The position numbers and the translations under genes are program-made. A stretch of 64,000 nucleotides of DNA from Litorivita sp040371945 (GTDB lineage Bacteria > Pseudomonadota > Alphaproteobacteria > Rhodobacterales > Rhodobacteraceae), in NCBI RefSeq assembly GCF_040371945.1, contig NZ_BAABWS010000002.1, positions 1 to 64,000 of the forward strand, read 5' to 3'. Under the pieces are notes generated by a model, which saw only the letters and a list, made by a program, of their open reading frames with translations, did no database searches and was not told where the DNA came from. Positions 42,041 to 51,787 of this stretch are shown here, in pieces; position 1 is the stretch's first letter, and the number at the start of each line of letters is the position of its first letter.

Positions 42041-42116
42041 GGCCGAGCCGTGCTCCAAGAGCGCGGGCGCGTGCAAAACCTCGTCACGCGGCGGCGCCTT
42101 GGATCAGGCAAAAACA

Positions 42117-42146
42117 AAAGGGCAGCGGAGTGATCCGCTGCCCTTT
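42117..42146. terminator. Bidirectional terminator, csbD-like / prpE
   Basis: A perfect 13-bp stem AAAGGGCAGCGGA / TCCGCTGCCCTTT with a GTGA loop, T-rich on both strands, between two convergent genes. Confidence 0.88.
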
Positions 42147-42168
42147 ATTGTGTTCGCCAACCAAAAAC

Positions 42169-44058
42169 CTATTTGGCGTAGCCGATGGTTTGCAGCGCAG
42201 CTTTGATTTCGTCCAGAATCGCCGGATCGTCGATGGTCGCGGGCATTTTGAAGGCCTTGCCATCGGCAATCGACACCATCGTGGCGCGCAGGATTTTGCC
42301 CGAACGGGTTTTGGGCAAACGGTCCACAACGACCGACAATTTGAACGCCGCCACGGGGCCGATTTTCTCGCGCACCAATTTGACCACCTCGGCGTTGATC
42401 TCGGCATGCGGGCGGTTCACCCCGTTGGTCAGGCACAAGAACCCCACGGGCATCTGCCCTTTGAGGTCGTCCGACACACCAATCACCGCGCATTCGGCCA
42501 CATCGGGATGCGAGGCCAGAACCTCCTCCATCGCGCCGGTCGAAAGCCGGTGACCCGCCACGTTGATCACGTCATCGGTGCGCGCCATGATATAAAGGTA
42601 TCCGTCCTCGTCGATCATCCCCGCATCACCGGTCTCGTAAAACCCTGGGAAGGTGTTGAGATAGCTTTTGCGGAACCGCTCTTCGGCGTTCCAAAGCCCC
42701 GGCAAAGTGCCCGGCGGCAGCGGCAGTTTCACCGCAATCGCGCCCAATTCGCCCGCAGGCATCGGATGACCCGCCTCGTCGAGGATTTGCACGTCATATC
42801 CGGGCATCGGAACGGCGGGCGAGCCGAGCTTGACGGGCAGGGCTTCGATCCCCATCGGGTTGGCGGCAATCGCCCAACCTGTTTCGGTCTGCCACCAATG
42901 GTCGATGACCGGCACGCCAAGCTGCTCTTGCGCCCAGACAATCGTATCGGGATCGGCGCGTTCGCCCGCCAGATAGACCGCCTTGAGGCAGCTCAGGTCG
43001 TATTTCTTGACGCACTCGCCCTTGGGGTCTTCGCGTTTGACCGCGCGAAAGGCCGTGGGGGCGGTGAAAAAGCTCTTCACCCCATGCTCGGAAATCACCC
43101 GCCAGAAGGTGCCCGCATCGGGGGTGCCGACGGGCTTGCCCTCGAAGACAATCGTGGTGTTGCCGTGGATCAACGGCCCGTAGGTGATATAGCTGTGCCC
43201 GACGACCCAGCCCACATCGGAGGCGGCCCAAAACACATCGCCCGCATCGACGTTATAGATGTTTTTCATCGACCAGTTGAGCGCCACCAGATGCCCGCCG
43301 GTGGGGCGCAACACGCCTTTGGGCGCGCCGGTGGTGCCGGAAGTATAAAGAATATAGGCCGGATCATTGCCCTTCAGGGCGACACATTCGGCAGGCTCCA
43401 CGCCATATTGAAAAGCGTGCCAATCCACATCGCGCCCCTCGGTAAGCTGCGCAACCTCTTGTTCACGTTGGAAAATCACGCAAAACTCGGGCTTGTGATC
43501 GGCCATCTCGATGGCCCCGTCCAAAAGCGGTTTGTAATGCACCACCCGCCCCGGTTCGATCCCGCAGGACGCCGCGATGATGGCTTTGGGCGTGCAATCA
43601 TCGATCCGCACCGCCAATTCCGAGGCGGCAAACCCGCCAAAGACCACCGAATGCACCGCGCCGATGCGCGCACAGGCCAGCATCGCCTCCAAGGCTTCGG
43701 GCACCATCGGCATATAGATGATCACGCGGTCGCCTTTTTCGACGCCCTTGGCGCGCAAAGCTCCGGCCAAAGAGGCCACGCGGGTTTGCAACTCGGCATA
43801 GGAAATCTTGTGCTTGGTCTGGGTGACGGGGCTGTCATAGATGATCGCGGTGCGCGCGCCGTTGCCCGCGTCGACATGGCGGTCCACCGCGTTATAGCAG
43901 GTGTTCACCTCGCCGTCGCAGAACCACTCATACAAGGGGGCGTTTTCGTCAAACAGCGCCTTGGTCGGTTTTTTGATCCAGTCGATCGCCTCGGCGGCCT
44001 GCATCCAGAACCCTTCGGGATCCTTTTTCCAACCCTCATAAACCTGTGCGTAGCTCAT
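42169..44058 (-). CDS. prpE: Propionate-CoA ligase
   Basis: A 629-residue AMP-forming acyl-CoA synthetase. LYEWFCDGEVNTCYNAVDRHV (~42-62, in part) and the phosphate loop TSGTTGAPKG (239-248), with Thr rather than Ser in the third position, are features of PrpE rather than acetyl-CoA synthetase. DHWWQTETGW is conserved, and PKTRSGKILR holds the catalytic Lys that is often acetylated (a CobB target). The start MSYAQVYEGW follows GGAGGAGAC; an upstream ATG at 44208 is unlikely. With MeaB it suggests propionyl-CoA metabolism. Confidence 0.92.
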   Translation of the reverse strand: MSYAQVYEGWKKDPEGFWMQAAEAIDWIKKPTKALFDENAPLYEWFCDGEVNTCYNAVDRHVDAGNGARTAIIYDSPVTQTKHKISYAELQTRVASLAGALRAKGVEKGDRVIIYMPMVPEALEAMLACARIGAVHSVVFGGFAASELAVRIDDCTPKAIIAASCGIEPGRVVHYKPLLDGAIEMADHKPEFCVIFQREQEVAQLTEGRDVDWHAFQYGVEPAECVALKGNDPAYILYTSGTTGAPKGVLRPTGGHLVALNWSMKNIYNVDAGDVFWAASDVGWVVGHSYITYGPLIHGNTTIVFEGKPVGTPDAGTFWRVISEHGVKSFFTAPTAFRAVKREDPKGECVKKYDLSCLKAVYLAGERADPDTIVWAQEQLGVPVIDHWWQTETGWAIAANPMGIEALPVKLGSPAVPMPGYDVQILDEAGHPMPAGELGAIAVKLPLPPGTLPGLWNAEERFRKSYLNTFPGFYETGDAGMIDEDGYLYIMARTDDVINVAGHRLSTGAMEEVLASHPDVAECAVIGVSDDLKGQMPVGFLCLTNGVNRPHAEINAEVVKLVREKIGPVAAFKLSVVVDRLPKTRSGKILRATMVSIADGKAFKMPATIDDPAILDEIKAALQTIGYAK

Positions 44059-44348
44059 CTCGCGTGTCTCCTCCGTCACGGTATTCACTTGCATACAATG
44101 GCATCTGTTAAGCGCCTCTGGTGCCGCAGAGCAAGCGCCGCCCCTGCGCCCGATTGACACAATGAGCGCTAACATTCCGCAATGCGGAATCGGCCTTGAT
44201 ACAATCATACGTCAAAGCCGCCCGCGTTAGAATATTCTTACGCGGTGCAGCTTTACGCGGCGGGGCGGCCACTTTGCACGACCCTTAGGGCGACCCTTTG
44301 CACGGCGCGTCCACTGGGCCGGTCCATTCGGCCCGCCGCTTTGGCATC
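44059..44348. other. Intergenic region between prpE and maeB
   Basis: About 290 bp, between the maeB stop and the prpE start, both genes on the minus strand; the AT-richer part at 44195-44245 is the most likely promoter area for prpE. No gene, terminator or operator could be supported. Confidence 0.4.
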
Positions 44349-46628
44349 CTATCCGTAATGGGCGACCGGCGTGCCCGCGATGGCGGCCATATTGAGAAGC
44401 CCGCGCGGCGTGATCGAGGGCGTGACGATATGGGCGCGGTTGCCCATGCCCATCAAGATCGGCCCGACCTCCAAACCGCCGCCCTTCATCTTGAGGATGT
44501 TGCGCACGCCCGAGGCCGCATCGGTATTGGCGAACACCAACACATTCGCCGGCCCGTCCAGCCGCCCGTCGGGGAAAATCCGCTCGCGCAATTCGGGGTC
44601 AAGCGCCGCATCGATATGCATCTCGCCCTCATAGGCAAAGCTGCGCGGCGCGCTGTCCAAAATCTCCAGCGCCCCGCGCATCCGTTGGCCGGTGTCGCAA
44701 TCGAGATTGCCGAACTGGCTGTGCGAACACAGCGCGATTTGCGGTTTGCGGCCAAAGCGGCGCACATGGCGCGCGGCCCCGATCACCGTATCGGCAATTT
44801 GCTGCGGAGTGGGTTCGGCATGCACATGGGTATCGGCGATGAACAGCGGCCCATCCTCCAAAATCATCAAGGACAGCGCGCCGACGGGGCGCAACTCGGA
44901 GGTGCCCAGAACCTGTGTGATATAATTCATATGCCACAAATATTGCCCGAAGGTGCCGCAGATCATGCTGTCGGCCTCCTCGCGCTGCACCATGACGGCG
45001 GCAATGGCGGTGGAATTGGTGCGCATGATCGCCTTGGCCAGATCGGGCGTCACGCCGCGCCGCGCCATGATCGCATGATAGCTGCCCCAATAATCGCGGT
45101 AACGGTCGTCTTTTTCGGGGTTCACGATGGAAAAATCGCGCCCCGGACGGATCGAAAGCCCCGCCTGTTCACAGCGGTGCTGGATCACCTCGGGGCGGCC
45201 GATGAGGATCGGTTGCTCGGTGGTTTCCTCCAAAACCGCCTGCGCCGTGCGCAGCACCCGCTCGTCCTCGCCCTCGGCAAATACGATCCGCCGCGAGGCG
45301 GTGGCGGCGGCCTCGAAGACCGGACGCATGAGTAGCGCCGATTTGAACACCGATTGGTTCAGCTTGGCGCGATAGGCCTGCAAATCCTCGATCGGGCGCG
45401 TGGCCACCCCGCTCTCCATTGCGGCCTTGGCCACGGCCGATGACACGATGCCGACAAGGCGCGGATCAAAGGGTTTGGGGATCAGGTAATCGGCGCCAAA
45501 AGTCAGTTGCTCGCCATGATAGGCAGCGGCGGCTTCGGCCGATGTCGTGGCGCGCGCCAGATCGGCAATCCCGTCGATACAGGCCAGTTGCATCGCATCG
45601 TTGATCTCGGTCGCGCCCACGTCGAGCGCCCCGCGAAAGATGAAGGGGAAACACAATACGTTATTGACCTGATTGGGAAAATCGCTGCGCCCCGTGGCGA
45701 TGATCGCGTCCGGATGCACCGCGCGGGCCTCATCGGGCAAAATCTCCGGCGTCGGATTGGCCAGCGCGAAAATGATCGGGCGCGGCGTCATTTTGGCCAC
45801 CATCTCTTGGGTCAGAACCCGAGGCCCCGACAGGCCAAGGAACATATCCGCCCCGCCGATCACATCCTCCAATGTGCGCAGATCGCTTTTTTGCGCAAAG
45901 GCGGCTTTTTGCGGGTTCATATCGACCTCGCGCCCCTCGTAGACGAGGCCATGCACATCGCACAGCCAGACGTTTTCGCGCTTTACCCCCAGTTTGAGCA
46001 GCATATTGAGACAGGCAATCCCCGCCGCCCCGCCGCCCGTCGAGACGATCTTGATCTCCTCGAAGGCCTTGCCCGCCACATGCAGCGCGTTTTTCGCCGC
46101 CGCGCCGACGACGATGGCGGTGCCGTGCTGATCGTCATGAAACACGGGGATGTTCATCCGCTCGCGGCAGATTTTCTCGACGATGAAACAATCGGGGGCC
46201 TTGATGTCTTCGAGGTTGATCGCGCCGAATGTCGGCTCCATCGCGCAAACGATCTCGGCCAGCTTTTCAGGGTCCGGCTCGTTTAGTTCAATGTCAAAAC
46301 AATCGATATTGGCGAATTTCTTGAACAGGACCGCCTTGCCCTCCATCACCGGTTTGGAGGCCAGCGCGCCGATGTTGCCAAGGCCGAGAACGGCCGTGCC
46401 ATTGGTCACCACCGCCACCAGATTGCCGCGCGCGGTAAAACGGCTGGCATGGGCGGCGTCCTCCTTGATCTCAAGGCAGGCTTCGGCCACCCCCGGCGAA
46501 TAGGCGCGGGCCAGATCGCGCCCATTGGCCAAGGGTTTGGTGGCGCGGATTTCCAATTTCCCCGGCTTGGGAAACTCGTGATAATCCAGCGCCGCTTGGC
46601 GCAATCCGTCGTTGGTTGCTGACGTCAT
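44349..46628 (-). CDS. maeB: NADP-malic enzyme with phosphotransacetylase-like domain
   Basis: A 759-residue two-domain enzyme. Residues 1-~420 are the malic enzyme (AYSPGVAEAC, TNGTAVLGLGNIG, FHDDQHGTAIV, GGGAAGIACL, NPTPEILP), which decarboxylates malate to pyruvate with reduction of NADP. Residues ~430-755 are a phosphate-acetyl/butyryltransferase-like domain that in these fused enzymes is catalytically inactive and binds acetyl-CoA for regulation. A strong RBS (AAGGGAGAGAG) precedes the ATG. An 18-bp palindrome lies 118 bp upstream. Confidence 0.95.
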   Translation of the reverse strand: MTSATNDGLRQAALDYHEFPKPGKLEIRATKPLANGRDLARAYSPGVAEACLEIKEDAAHASRFTARGNLVAVVTNGTAVLGLGNIGALASKPVMEGKAVLFKKFANIDCFDIELNEPDPEKLAEIVCAMEPTFGAINLEDIKAPDCFIVEKICRERMNIPVFHDDQHGTAIVVGAAAKNALHVAGKAFEEIKIVSTGGGAAGIACLNMLLKLGVKRENVWLCDVHGLVYEGREVDMNPQKAAFAQKSDLRTLEDVIGGADMFLGLSGPRVLTQEMVAKMTPRPIIFALANPTPEILPDEARAVHPDAIIATGRSDFPNQVNNVLCFPFIFRGALDVGATEINDAMQLACIDGIADLARATTSAEAAAAYHGEQLTFGADYLIPKPFDPRLVGIVSSAVAKAAMESGVATRPIEDLQAYRAKLNQSVFKSALLMRPVFEAAATASRRIVFAEGEDERVLRTAQAVLEETTEQPILIGRPEVIQHRCEQAGLSIRPGRDFSIVNPEKDDRYRDYWGSYHAIMARRGVTPDLAKAIMRTNSTAIAAVMVQREEADSMICGTFGQYLWHMNYITQVLGTSELRPVGALSLMILEDGPLFIADTHVHAEPTPQQIADTVIGAARHVRRFGRKPQIALCSHSQFGNLDCDTGQRMRGALEILDSAPRSFAYEGEMHIDAALDPELRERIFPDGRLDGPANVLVFANTDAASGVRNILKMKGGGLEVGPILMGMGNRAHIVTPSITPRGLLNMAAIAGTPVAHYG

Positions 46629-47013
46629 GGTCTCTCTCCCTTGGGGCGGTCCGGCGCGGTCTGCTCCGCTCTGGCCCGATCTGGCGCTGGCGCGCGGGGC
46701 GCATTTGGCGCTCTTATACACATAGAGCACGGGTCTGCACATATGTAGTTTAATATTAAACTAATTGTTAACCGGCCCGCGCGACATCGGCAAAAACGCG
46801 CCTGCGCCGCTGCGTGCTCTGGCCCGCGGCGCAGGCGGGCGGGCGGTTCGGCGCGGGCGCAAATGGGGCAGGCGGGCCCTTGGTGTGGGCGGCGCGCGCT
46901 TGCGGGCGGGCCGCCCGTGCCAAGGGCGGCGCTTGCAAATCGGCGCGCGAGGCGACAGGCTCGAAACCGACCCGTCCCGCACAGGTCCCGCTCAGACAGT
47001 TTGGAGAATCCCC
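46629..47013. other. Divergent regulatory region, maeB / cdd
   Basis: About 385 bp between divergent operons. An AT-rich island at 46710-46775 contains the palindrome described separately. The remaining part (46790-46980) is GC-rich with no supported gene. Confidence 0.6.
46746..46763. promoter_or_regulatory. 18-bp perfect palindrome, candidate operator
   Basis: TAGTTTAATATTAAACTA is a perfect palindrome within an AT-rich island of an otherwise GC-rich region, 118 bp upstream of maeB and 251 bp upstream of cdd. Its symmetry and place fit a binding site for a dimeric regulator; which one is unknown. Confidence 0.55.
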
Positions 47014-47427
47014 ATGCCCGACCATGCCGCCCATGCCGACCTGAAAAAAGCCGCGCTTGCCGTGCGCGAAAACGCCTATGCGCCCTATTCGAATTTTCCG
47101 GTCGGCGCGGCGCTGCGCACGCCCGAGGGCGAGGTGTTCACCGGCTGCAACGTCGAAAATGTCGCCTACCCCGAAGGCACCTGCGCCGAGGCGGGGGCGA
47201 TTGCCGCTATGGTTGCCACCGGCGGGCGCGAAGTGGCCGAGATTTTCGTCATCGCCGATGCCCCCCATCCGGTCACGCCCTGCGGCGGGTGCCGCCAGAA
47301 GCTGGCCGAATTTACCCGCGCCGAGGCGCGTATCGTGATGAGCACGCTGGAGGGGCGCGAATTGGTGATGACCATGGCCGAATTGCTCCCCGGTGCCTTT
47401 AACACCACCCATCTGGAGCGGACCTGA
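47014..47427 (+). CDS. cdd: Cytidine deaminase
   Basis: A 137-residue tetramer-type deaminase that converts cytidine and deoxycytidine to uridine forms. The zinc-site motifs TCAEAGAI (catalytic Glu) and PCGGCRQ are intact, and YAPYSNFPVGAAL near the start is typical. TTGGAGAA precedes the ATG. It is the first gene of cdd-deoA-deoB-add-upp, with only 4 bp to deoA. Confidence 0.95.
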   Translation: MPDHAAHADLKKAALAVRENAYAPYSNFPVGAALRTPEGEVFTGCNVENVAYPEGTCAEAGAIAAMVATGGREVAEIFVIADAPHPVTPCGGCRQKLAEFTRAEARIVMSTLEGRELVMTMAELLPGAFNTTHLERT

Positions 47428-47431
47428 GCCG

Positions 47432-48736
47432 ATGGATGCGCGCGCGATCCTTGTGCGCCTGCGCGGCGGCGAGACCCTGTCGCAAGAGGAGCTGACGTGG
47501 TTCGCCCATGGCCTCGCCACGGGCGCGGTCAGCGATGCGCAGGCGGGGGCCTTTGCCATGGCGGCGCTGCTCAACGGATTGGGCGAGGCGGGGCGCACGG
47601 CGCTGACGCTGGCGATGCGCGACAGCGGCGATGTGCTCGCATGGGACATGGACGCGCCGGTGATCGACAAACATTCCACCGGCGGTGTCGGAGATTGCGT
47701 CAGCCTGATCCTCGCCCCCGCTTTGGCCGCTTGCGGGGCCTATGTGCCGATGATTTCGGGGCGCGGGCTGGGCCATACCGGCGGCACGCTCGACAAAATC
47801 GAATCCATCCCCGGATTGCGCAGCGATCTGGCCGAGGCGCAGTTTCGCGCCGTGGTCCAAGAGGCGGGATGCGCCATCGTCTCGGCCAGCGGCGATATCG
47901 CCCCTGCGGACAAGCGGCTTTATGCGGTGCGCGATGTCACGGGCACGGTCGAAAGCCTTGATCTGATCACCGCGTCGATCTTGTCCAAAAAACTGGCCGC
48001 CGGATTGCAAGGGCTTGTTCTGGATGTGAAAACCGGATCGGGCGCCTTTATGAAAACCGCCGAAGATTCCCGCGCGCTTGCGGCGGCTTTGGTCGAAACC
48101 GCCAATGCGGCGGGGTGCAAAACCTCGGCGCTGATCTCGGATATGAGCCAACCCTTGGCCCCCGCCTGCGGCAATGCGCTCGAAGTGGCGGCCAGCATGG
48201 AGGTGCTATGCGACGGGGCGGGCGGGCCGCTGCGCGAATTGACCTGCCTCTTGGGCGGCGTGGCGTTGGCCGATTGTGGATTGGCGGCAGATGTCGAGGC
48301 GGGCACCGATGCGGTGGCGGGCGCGCTGACCTCGGGGCGCGCCGCCGAACATTGGGGCCGCATGGTCGCCGCCATGGGCGGGCCGCGCGGATTTACCGAT
48401 AGCTGGCGGAGGTTCTTGCCCGAAGCCCCCGTGATCCGCGAAGTCAAAGCCCCGCGCGCCGGATATCTGGCGGCGATGGATGGCGAGGCAATGGGATTGG
48501 CGGTCGTCGCCTTGGGCGGCGGGCGGCAAGTCGAATCCGACGTGGTCGATCCCGCCGTCGGCCTGTCCGATATTTTGCCCTTGGGCACGCGGGTCGAGGC
48601 GGGGCAAGTGATCATGCGCATCCACGCCGCGCGCACCGGCGCGGCCGAAGCTGCCGAGGCAGCGCTGCGCGGGGCGGTCTCGCTCGGGGAGAGCGCGCCC
48701 GACCTGCCGCCTCTGATCCATGAAAGGGTCGGATGA
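47432..48736 (+). CDS. deoA: Thymidine phosphorylase
   Basis: A 434-residue pyrimidine nucleoside phosphorylase giving thymine and deoxyribose-1-phosphate. The signature region SGRGLGHTGGTLDKIES (about 109-125) and DKHSTGGVGD (~81-90), with its phosphate-binding residues, are present, as is KTGSGAFMK. It sits 4 bp after cdd, and its stop overlaps the deoB start (ATGA). Confidence 0.96.
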   Translation: MDARAILVRLRGGETLSQEELTWFAHGLATGAVSDAQAGAFAMAALLNGLGEAGRTALTLAMRDSGDVLAWDMDAPVIDKHSTGGVGDCVSLILAPALAACGAYVPMISGRGLGHTGGTLDKIESIPGLRSDLAEAQFRAVVQEAGCAIVSASGDIAPADKRLYAVRDVTGTVESLDLITASILSKKLAAGLQGLVLDVKTGSGAFMKTAEDSRALAAALVETANAAGCKTSALISDMSQPLAPACGNALEVAASMEVLCDGAGGPLRELTCLLGGVALADCGLAADVEAGTDAVAGALTSGRAAEHWGRMVAAMGGPRGFTDSWRRFLPEAPVIREVKAPRAGYLAAMDGEAMGLAVVALGGGRQVESDVVDPAVGLSDILPLGTRVEAGQVIMRIHAARTGAAEAAEAALRGAVSLGESAPDLPPLIHERVG

Positions 48737-49953
48737 TGGCGCGCGCCTTTTTGATTGTGATGGACAGCCTCGGCATCGGCGGCGCGCCGGATGCGGAGCG
48801 GTTTTTCAACGGCGATCTGCCCGACAGCGGCGCCAATACGCTGGCCCATATCGCGCAGGCCTGCGCCGATGGCACGGCGGGGCGCGGGGCGCTGGCTCTG
48901 CCCAGCCTCGCGGCGATGGGATTGGGGCAGGCGATCGAGGCGGCCAGCGGCGCGCAGCGGCCCGAACTGACCGCCGCGGCGCAGGGCTATTTCGGCGCGG
49001 CGACCGAAGTTTCGCAGGGCAAGGACACCCCCTCGGGCCATTGGGAATTGGCGGGCGTGCCGGTGCCGTGGGAGTGGCATTATTTTCCCGATACCGACCC
49101 CGCATTTTCCGATGATCTGATGGTCGAAGCGGCCATCGCGGCTGGGGCGGGCGGCACGCTTTATAACCGCCACGGCTCGGGCACCGATGTGATTGCCGCC
49201 GAGGGCGCGCGGCATATGAAAACCGGCTGGCCGATCCTTTATACCTCCGCCGATTCCGTGTTCCAGATCGCCGCCCACGAAGAGAGCTTCGGGCTGGAGC
49301 GGCTTTATGATCTTTGCGCCCATATGGCCCCGATCTTGCACGAGATGCGCGTGGGCCGTGTCATCGCGCGCCCCTTTGTCGGCAGCGTTGAGACCGGATT
49401 TACCCGCACCAAAAACCGCCATGACTATGCCATCGCCCCGCCCGCGCCGACCCTGTGCGATTGGGCGCATGATGCGGGGCGGCGCGTCTATGCCGTTGGA
49501 AAGATTGGCGATATCTTCTCGATGCGCGGCATTGACGAGAACCGCAAAGGCAGCGACGCCGAGTTGATGGAGCATCTGGTGGACCTGACGCGCGAGGCCG
49601 AGGAGGGCAGCCTGACCTTTGCCAATTTCGTCGAATTCGACAGCCGTTTCGGCCACCGCCGCGATGTGGCGGGCTATGCGGGGGCGCTTGAATGGTTCGA
49701 CGCGCAAATCGGGCGCATTTTTGAGCGCGCGCGCGATGGAGACCTGTTTATCTTTACCGCCGATCATGGCAATGATCCCACATGGGCGGGCACCGATCAC
49801 ACCCGCGAACGCGTGCCGGTTCTGGCGCGCATCATCGGGCAGGGCGGCGCGCATCCCATCGGCAATATCGCCTTCCAAGACGTCGCCGCCAGCGTTGCGG
49901 CGCATCTGGGGCTCACGCGGCCCGATGCCGCCAAAGGAGTGTCCTTCCTATGA
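48733..49953 (+). CDS. deoB: Phosphopentomutase
   Basis: A 406-residue metal-dependent mutase of the alkaline-phosphatase superfamily that converts (deoxy)ribose-1-phosphate to the 5-phosphate. Seen: VMDSLGIGG (with metal Asp), DSGANTLAHIA, KDTPSGHWEL with the phospho-Thr, and the metal cluster TADHGNDPTWAGTDHTRE. It overlaps deoA and add by 4 bp on each side (ATGA). The sugar product would go on to DeoC, which is not in this window. Confidence 0.96.
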   Translation: MMARAFLIVMDSLGIGGAPDAERFFNGDLPDSGANTLAHIAQACADGTAGRGALALPSLAAMGLGQAIEAASGAQRPELTAAAQGYFGAATEVSQGKDTPSGHWELAGVPVPWEWHYFPDTDPAFSDDLMVEAAIAAGAGGTLYNRHGSGTDVIAAEGARHMKTGWPILYTSADSVFQIAAHEESFGLERLYDLCAHMAPILHEMRVGRVIARPFVGSVETGFTRTKNRHDYAIAPPAPTLCDWAHDAGRRVYAVGKIGDIFSMRGIDENRKGSDAELMEHLVDLTREAEEGSLTFANFVEFDSRFGHRRDVAGYAGALEWFDAQIGRIFERARDGDLFIFTADHGNDPTWAGTDHTRERVPVLARIIGQGGAHPIGNIAFQDVAASVAAHLGLTRPDAAKGVSFL

Positions 49954-51086
49954 GTGATCCAGCCCGAGGCGCGCCCCGCGGCGTTACCGCCGCGCACAAA
50001 CCCGGTGGTGATACCGCCGCCGCACCAAAACAACGCGATCCTTTGGCAGGGCGCGACCCCGAGGCGCCGATGGATGAAGAGACGCGGTTCGAGTTCGAGG
50101 ATGCGCTGCGCCGCATGCCCAAGCTGGAGCTGCATTTGCACCACGAAGGCGCGGCCCCGCCCGAGTTTATCCGCCAGTTGGCCGCCGAAAAATCGGTCAA
50201 TCTGAGCGGGATTTTCGACCGCAGCGGCAGCTATCGCTACACGGATTTCCCCGATTTCCTGCGCGTTTACGAGGCCGCGACGCAGGTGCTCAAAACCCCC
50301 GAGGATTACCACCGCCTGACCCTTGCGGTGCTGGAGCAATCGGCCCAGCACGGGGTGATCTATTGCGAGAGCTTCTTGTCGCCCGATTTTTGCGGCGGCG
50401 GCGATTTGCCCGCGTGGCGCGATTACCTTGCCGCGATCGAGGATGCGGCGGGCATGGCCGAGCGCGCCCATGGCATCACCCTGCGCGGCATCGTCACCGC
50501 CGTGCGCCATTTCGGTCCCGATATGGCCAAACGCAGCGCCCTGTGCGCCGCCGAAACGGCAGGCGATTTCATCACCGGTTTCGGTATGGGCGGCGACGAG
50601 ACCAAGGGCCATCAGGGCGATTTCGCCTACGCCTTCGACATGGCCCGCGAGGCGCATCTCAAGCTGACCACCCATGCGGGCGAATTTGGCGGGCCGCAAA
50701 GCATCCGCGAGGCGATCCGCGATCTGCGCGTCGCGCGCATCGGCCACGGGGTGCGCGCCATCGAGGATATGGCCTTGGTCGAGGAGATCGCCGCGCGCGG
50801 CATCGTGCTTGAGGTCTGCCCCGGATCGAATGTGGCGCTGGGCCTTTACGCCGATGTCGCCGCCCATCCGGTCAAACGCTTGGCCGATGCGGGGGTGCGC
50901 GTCACCATCAGCACCGATGACCCGCCGTTTTTCCACACCGATATGACATCCGAATTCATCCATCTGCACAACGCCTTTGGCTGGGGGCTGGCGGATTTCA
51001 CCGCCCTTGGCCAAAGCGCCGCCGCGGCGGCATTTTGCAACGAAGCGCTGCGCGCGCGCCTGATCAAACGACTGGAGGCCTTTTAA
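49950..51086 (+). CDS. add: Adenosine deaminase
   Basis: A 378-residue zinc enzyme that turns adenosine into inosine. KLELHLHHEGA (HxH zinc ligands), THAGEFGGP (His and catalytic Glu), RIGHGVRAI and STDDPPFF complete the active site. The N-terminal ~45 residues (Pro/Ala/Asp-rich, before DALRRMPKLE) are an extension not seen in most family members. AAAGGAG precedes the ATG, which overlaps the deoB stop. upp follows after 2 bp. Confidence 0.93.
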   Translation: MSDPARGAPRGVTAAHKPGGDTAAAPKQRDPLAGRDPEAPMDEETRFEFEDALRRMPKLELHLHHEGAAPPEFIRQLAAEKSVNLSGIFDRSGSYRYTDFPDFLRVYEAATQVLKTPEDYHRLTLAVLEQSAQHGVIYCESFLSPDFCGGGDLPAWRDYLAAIEDAAGMAERAHGITLRGIVTAVRHFGPDMAKRSALCAAETAGDFITGFGMGGDETKGHQGDFAYAFDMAREAHLKLTTHAGEFGGPQSIREAIRDLRVARIGHGVRAIEDMALVEEIAARGIVLEVCPGSNVALGLYADVAAHPVKRLADAGVRVTISTDDPPFFHTDMTSEFIHLHNAFGWGLADFTALGQSAAAAAFCNEALRARLIKRLEAF

Positions 51087-51088
51087 AC

Positions 51089-51718
51089 ATGGACCATCTG
51101 ACCATCGTCACACATCCATTGGTGCAACATAAGCTCACCTTGATGCGCGAAAAGGAAACCTCGACCGCCGTCTTTCGCCAGCTCTTGCGCGAGATCAGCC
51201 AGCTTTTGGCCTATGAGATCACCGGCCAGTTGGAGATGACCACCAAACGCATCGAAACCCCGATCCAGCCGATGGATGCGCCGGTTCTGGACGGGCGCAA
51301 ACTGGCGCTGATCTCGATCTTGCGGGCGGGCAACGGGTTGCTCGACGGCATGCTCGAATTGATCCCCTCGGCGCGGGTCGGATTTGTCGGGCTTTACCGC
51401 GACGAAGAGACCCTGCAGCCGGTCGAATATTACTTCAAAGTGCCCGACAATCTGGACGAGCGTCTGGTCATTGCGGTCGATCCGATGCTGGCGACGGGCA
51501 ATTCCTCGGCCGCGGCCATCGACAAGCTCAAGGAGGCAGGGGCCACCAACATCCGCTTCTTGTGCCTGCTGGCCGCGCCCGAGGGCGTGGCGCGGATGAA
51601 AGAGGCCCATCCCGATGTGCCCATCGTCACCGCGGCGCTGGACGAAAAACTCAACGATCAAGGCTATATCGTGCCAGGTCTGGGGGATGCGGGCGATCGC
51701 ATGTTTGGCACCAAATAA
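51089..51718 (+). CDS. upp: Uracil phosphoribosyltransferase
   Basis: A 209-residue enzyme that makes UMP from uracil and PRPP. SILRAGNGLLDGML and the PRPP loop DPMLATGNSS are intact, as is the C-terminal PGLGDAGDRMFGT. TGGAGG precedes the ATG. It closes the salvage operon, reusing the uracil liberated by upstream steps. Confidence 0.97.
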   Translation: MDHLTIVTHPLVQHKLTLMREKETSTAVFRQLLREISQLLAYEITGQLEMTTKRIETPIQPMDAPVLDGRKLALISILRAGNGLLDGMLELIPSARVGFVGLYRDEETLQPVEYYFKVPDNLDERLVIAVDPMLATGNSSAAAIDKLKEAGATNIRFLCLLAAPEGVARMKEAHPDVPIVTAALDEKLNDQGYIVPGLGDAGDRMFGTK

Positions 51719-51787
51719 GCCACATCTGCGCTTTACTACGGCTATATTTTGCGTCAAACTGCCCTTTATACGTGTGGGGGCACTCTT

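Noticed and set aside
42130..44157. 675-codon open frame on the plus strand
   Set aside because: It is antisense to prpE; no start signals or family resemblance.
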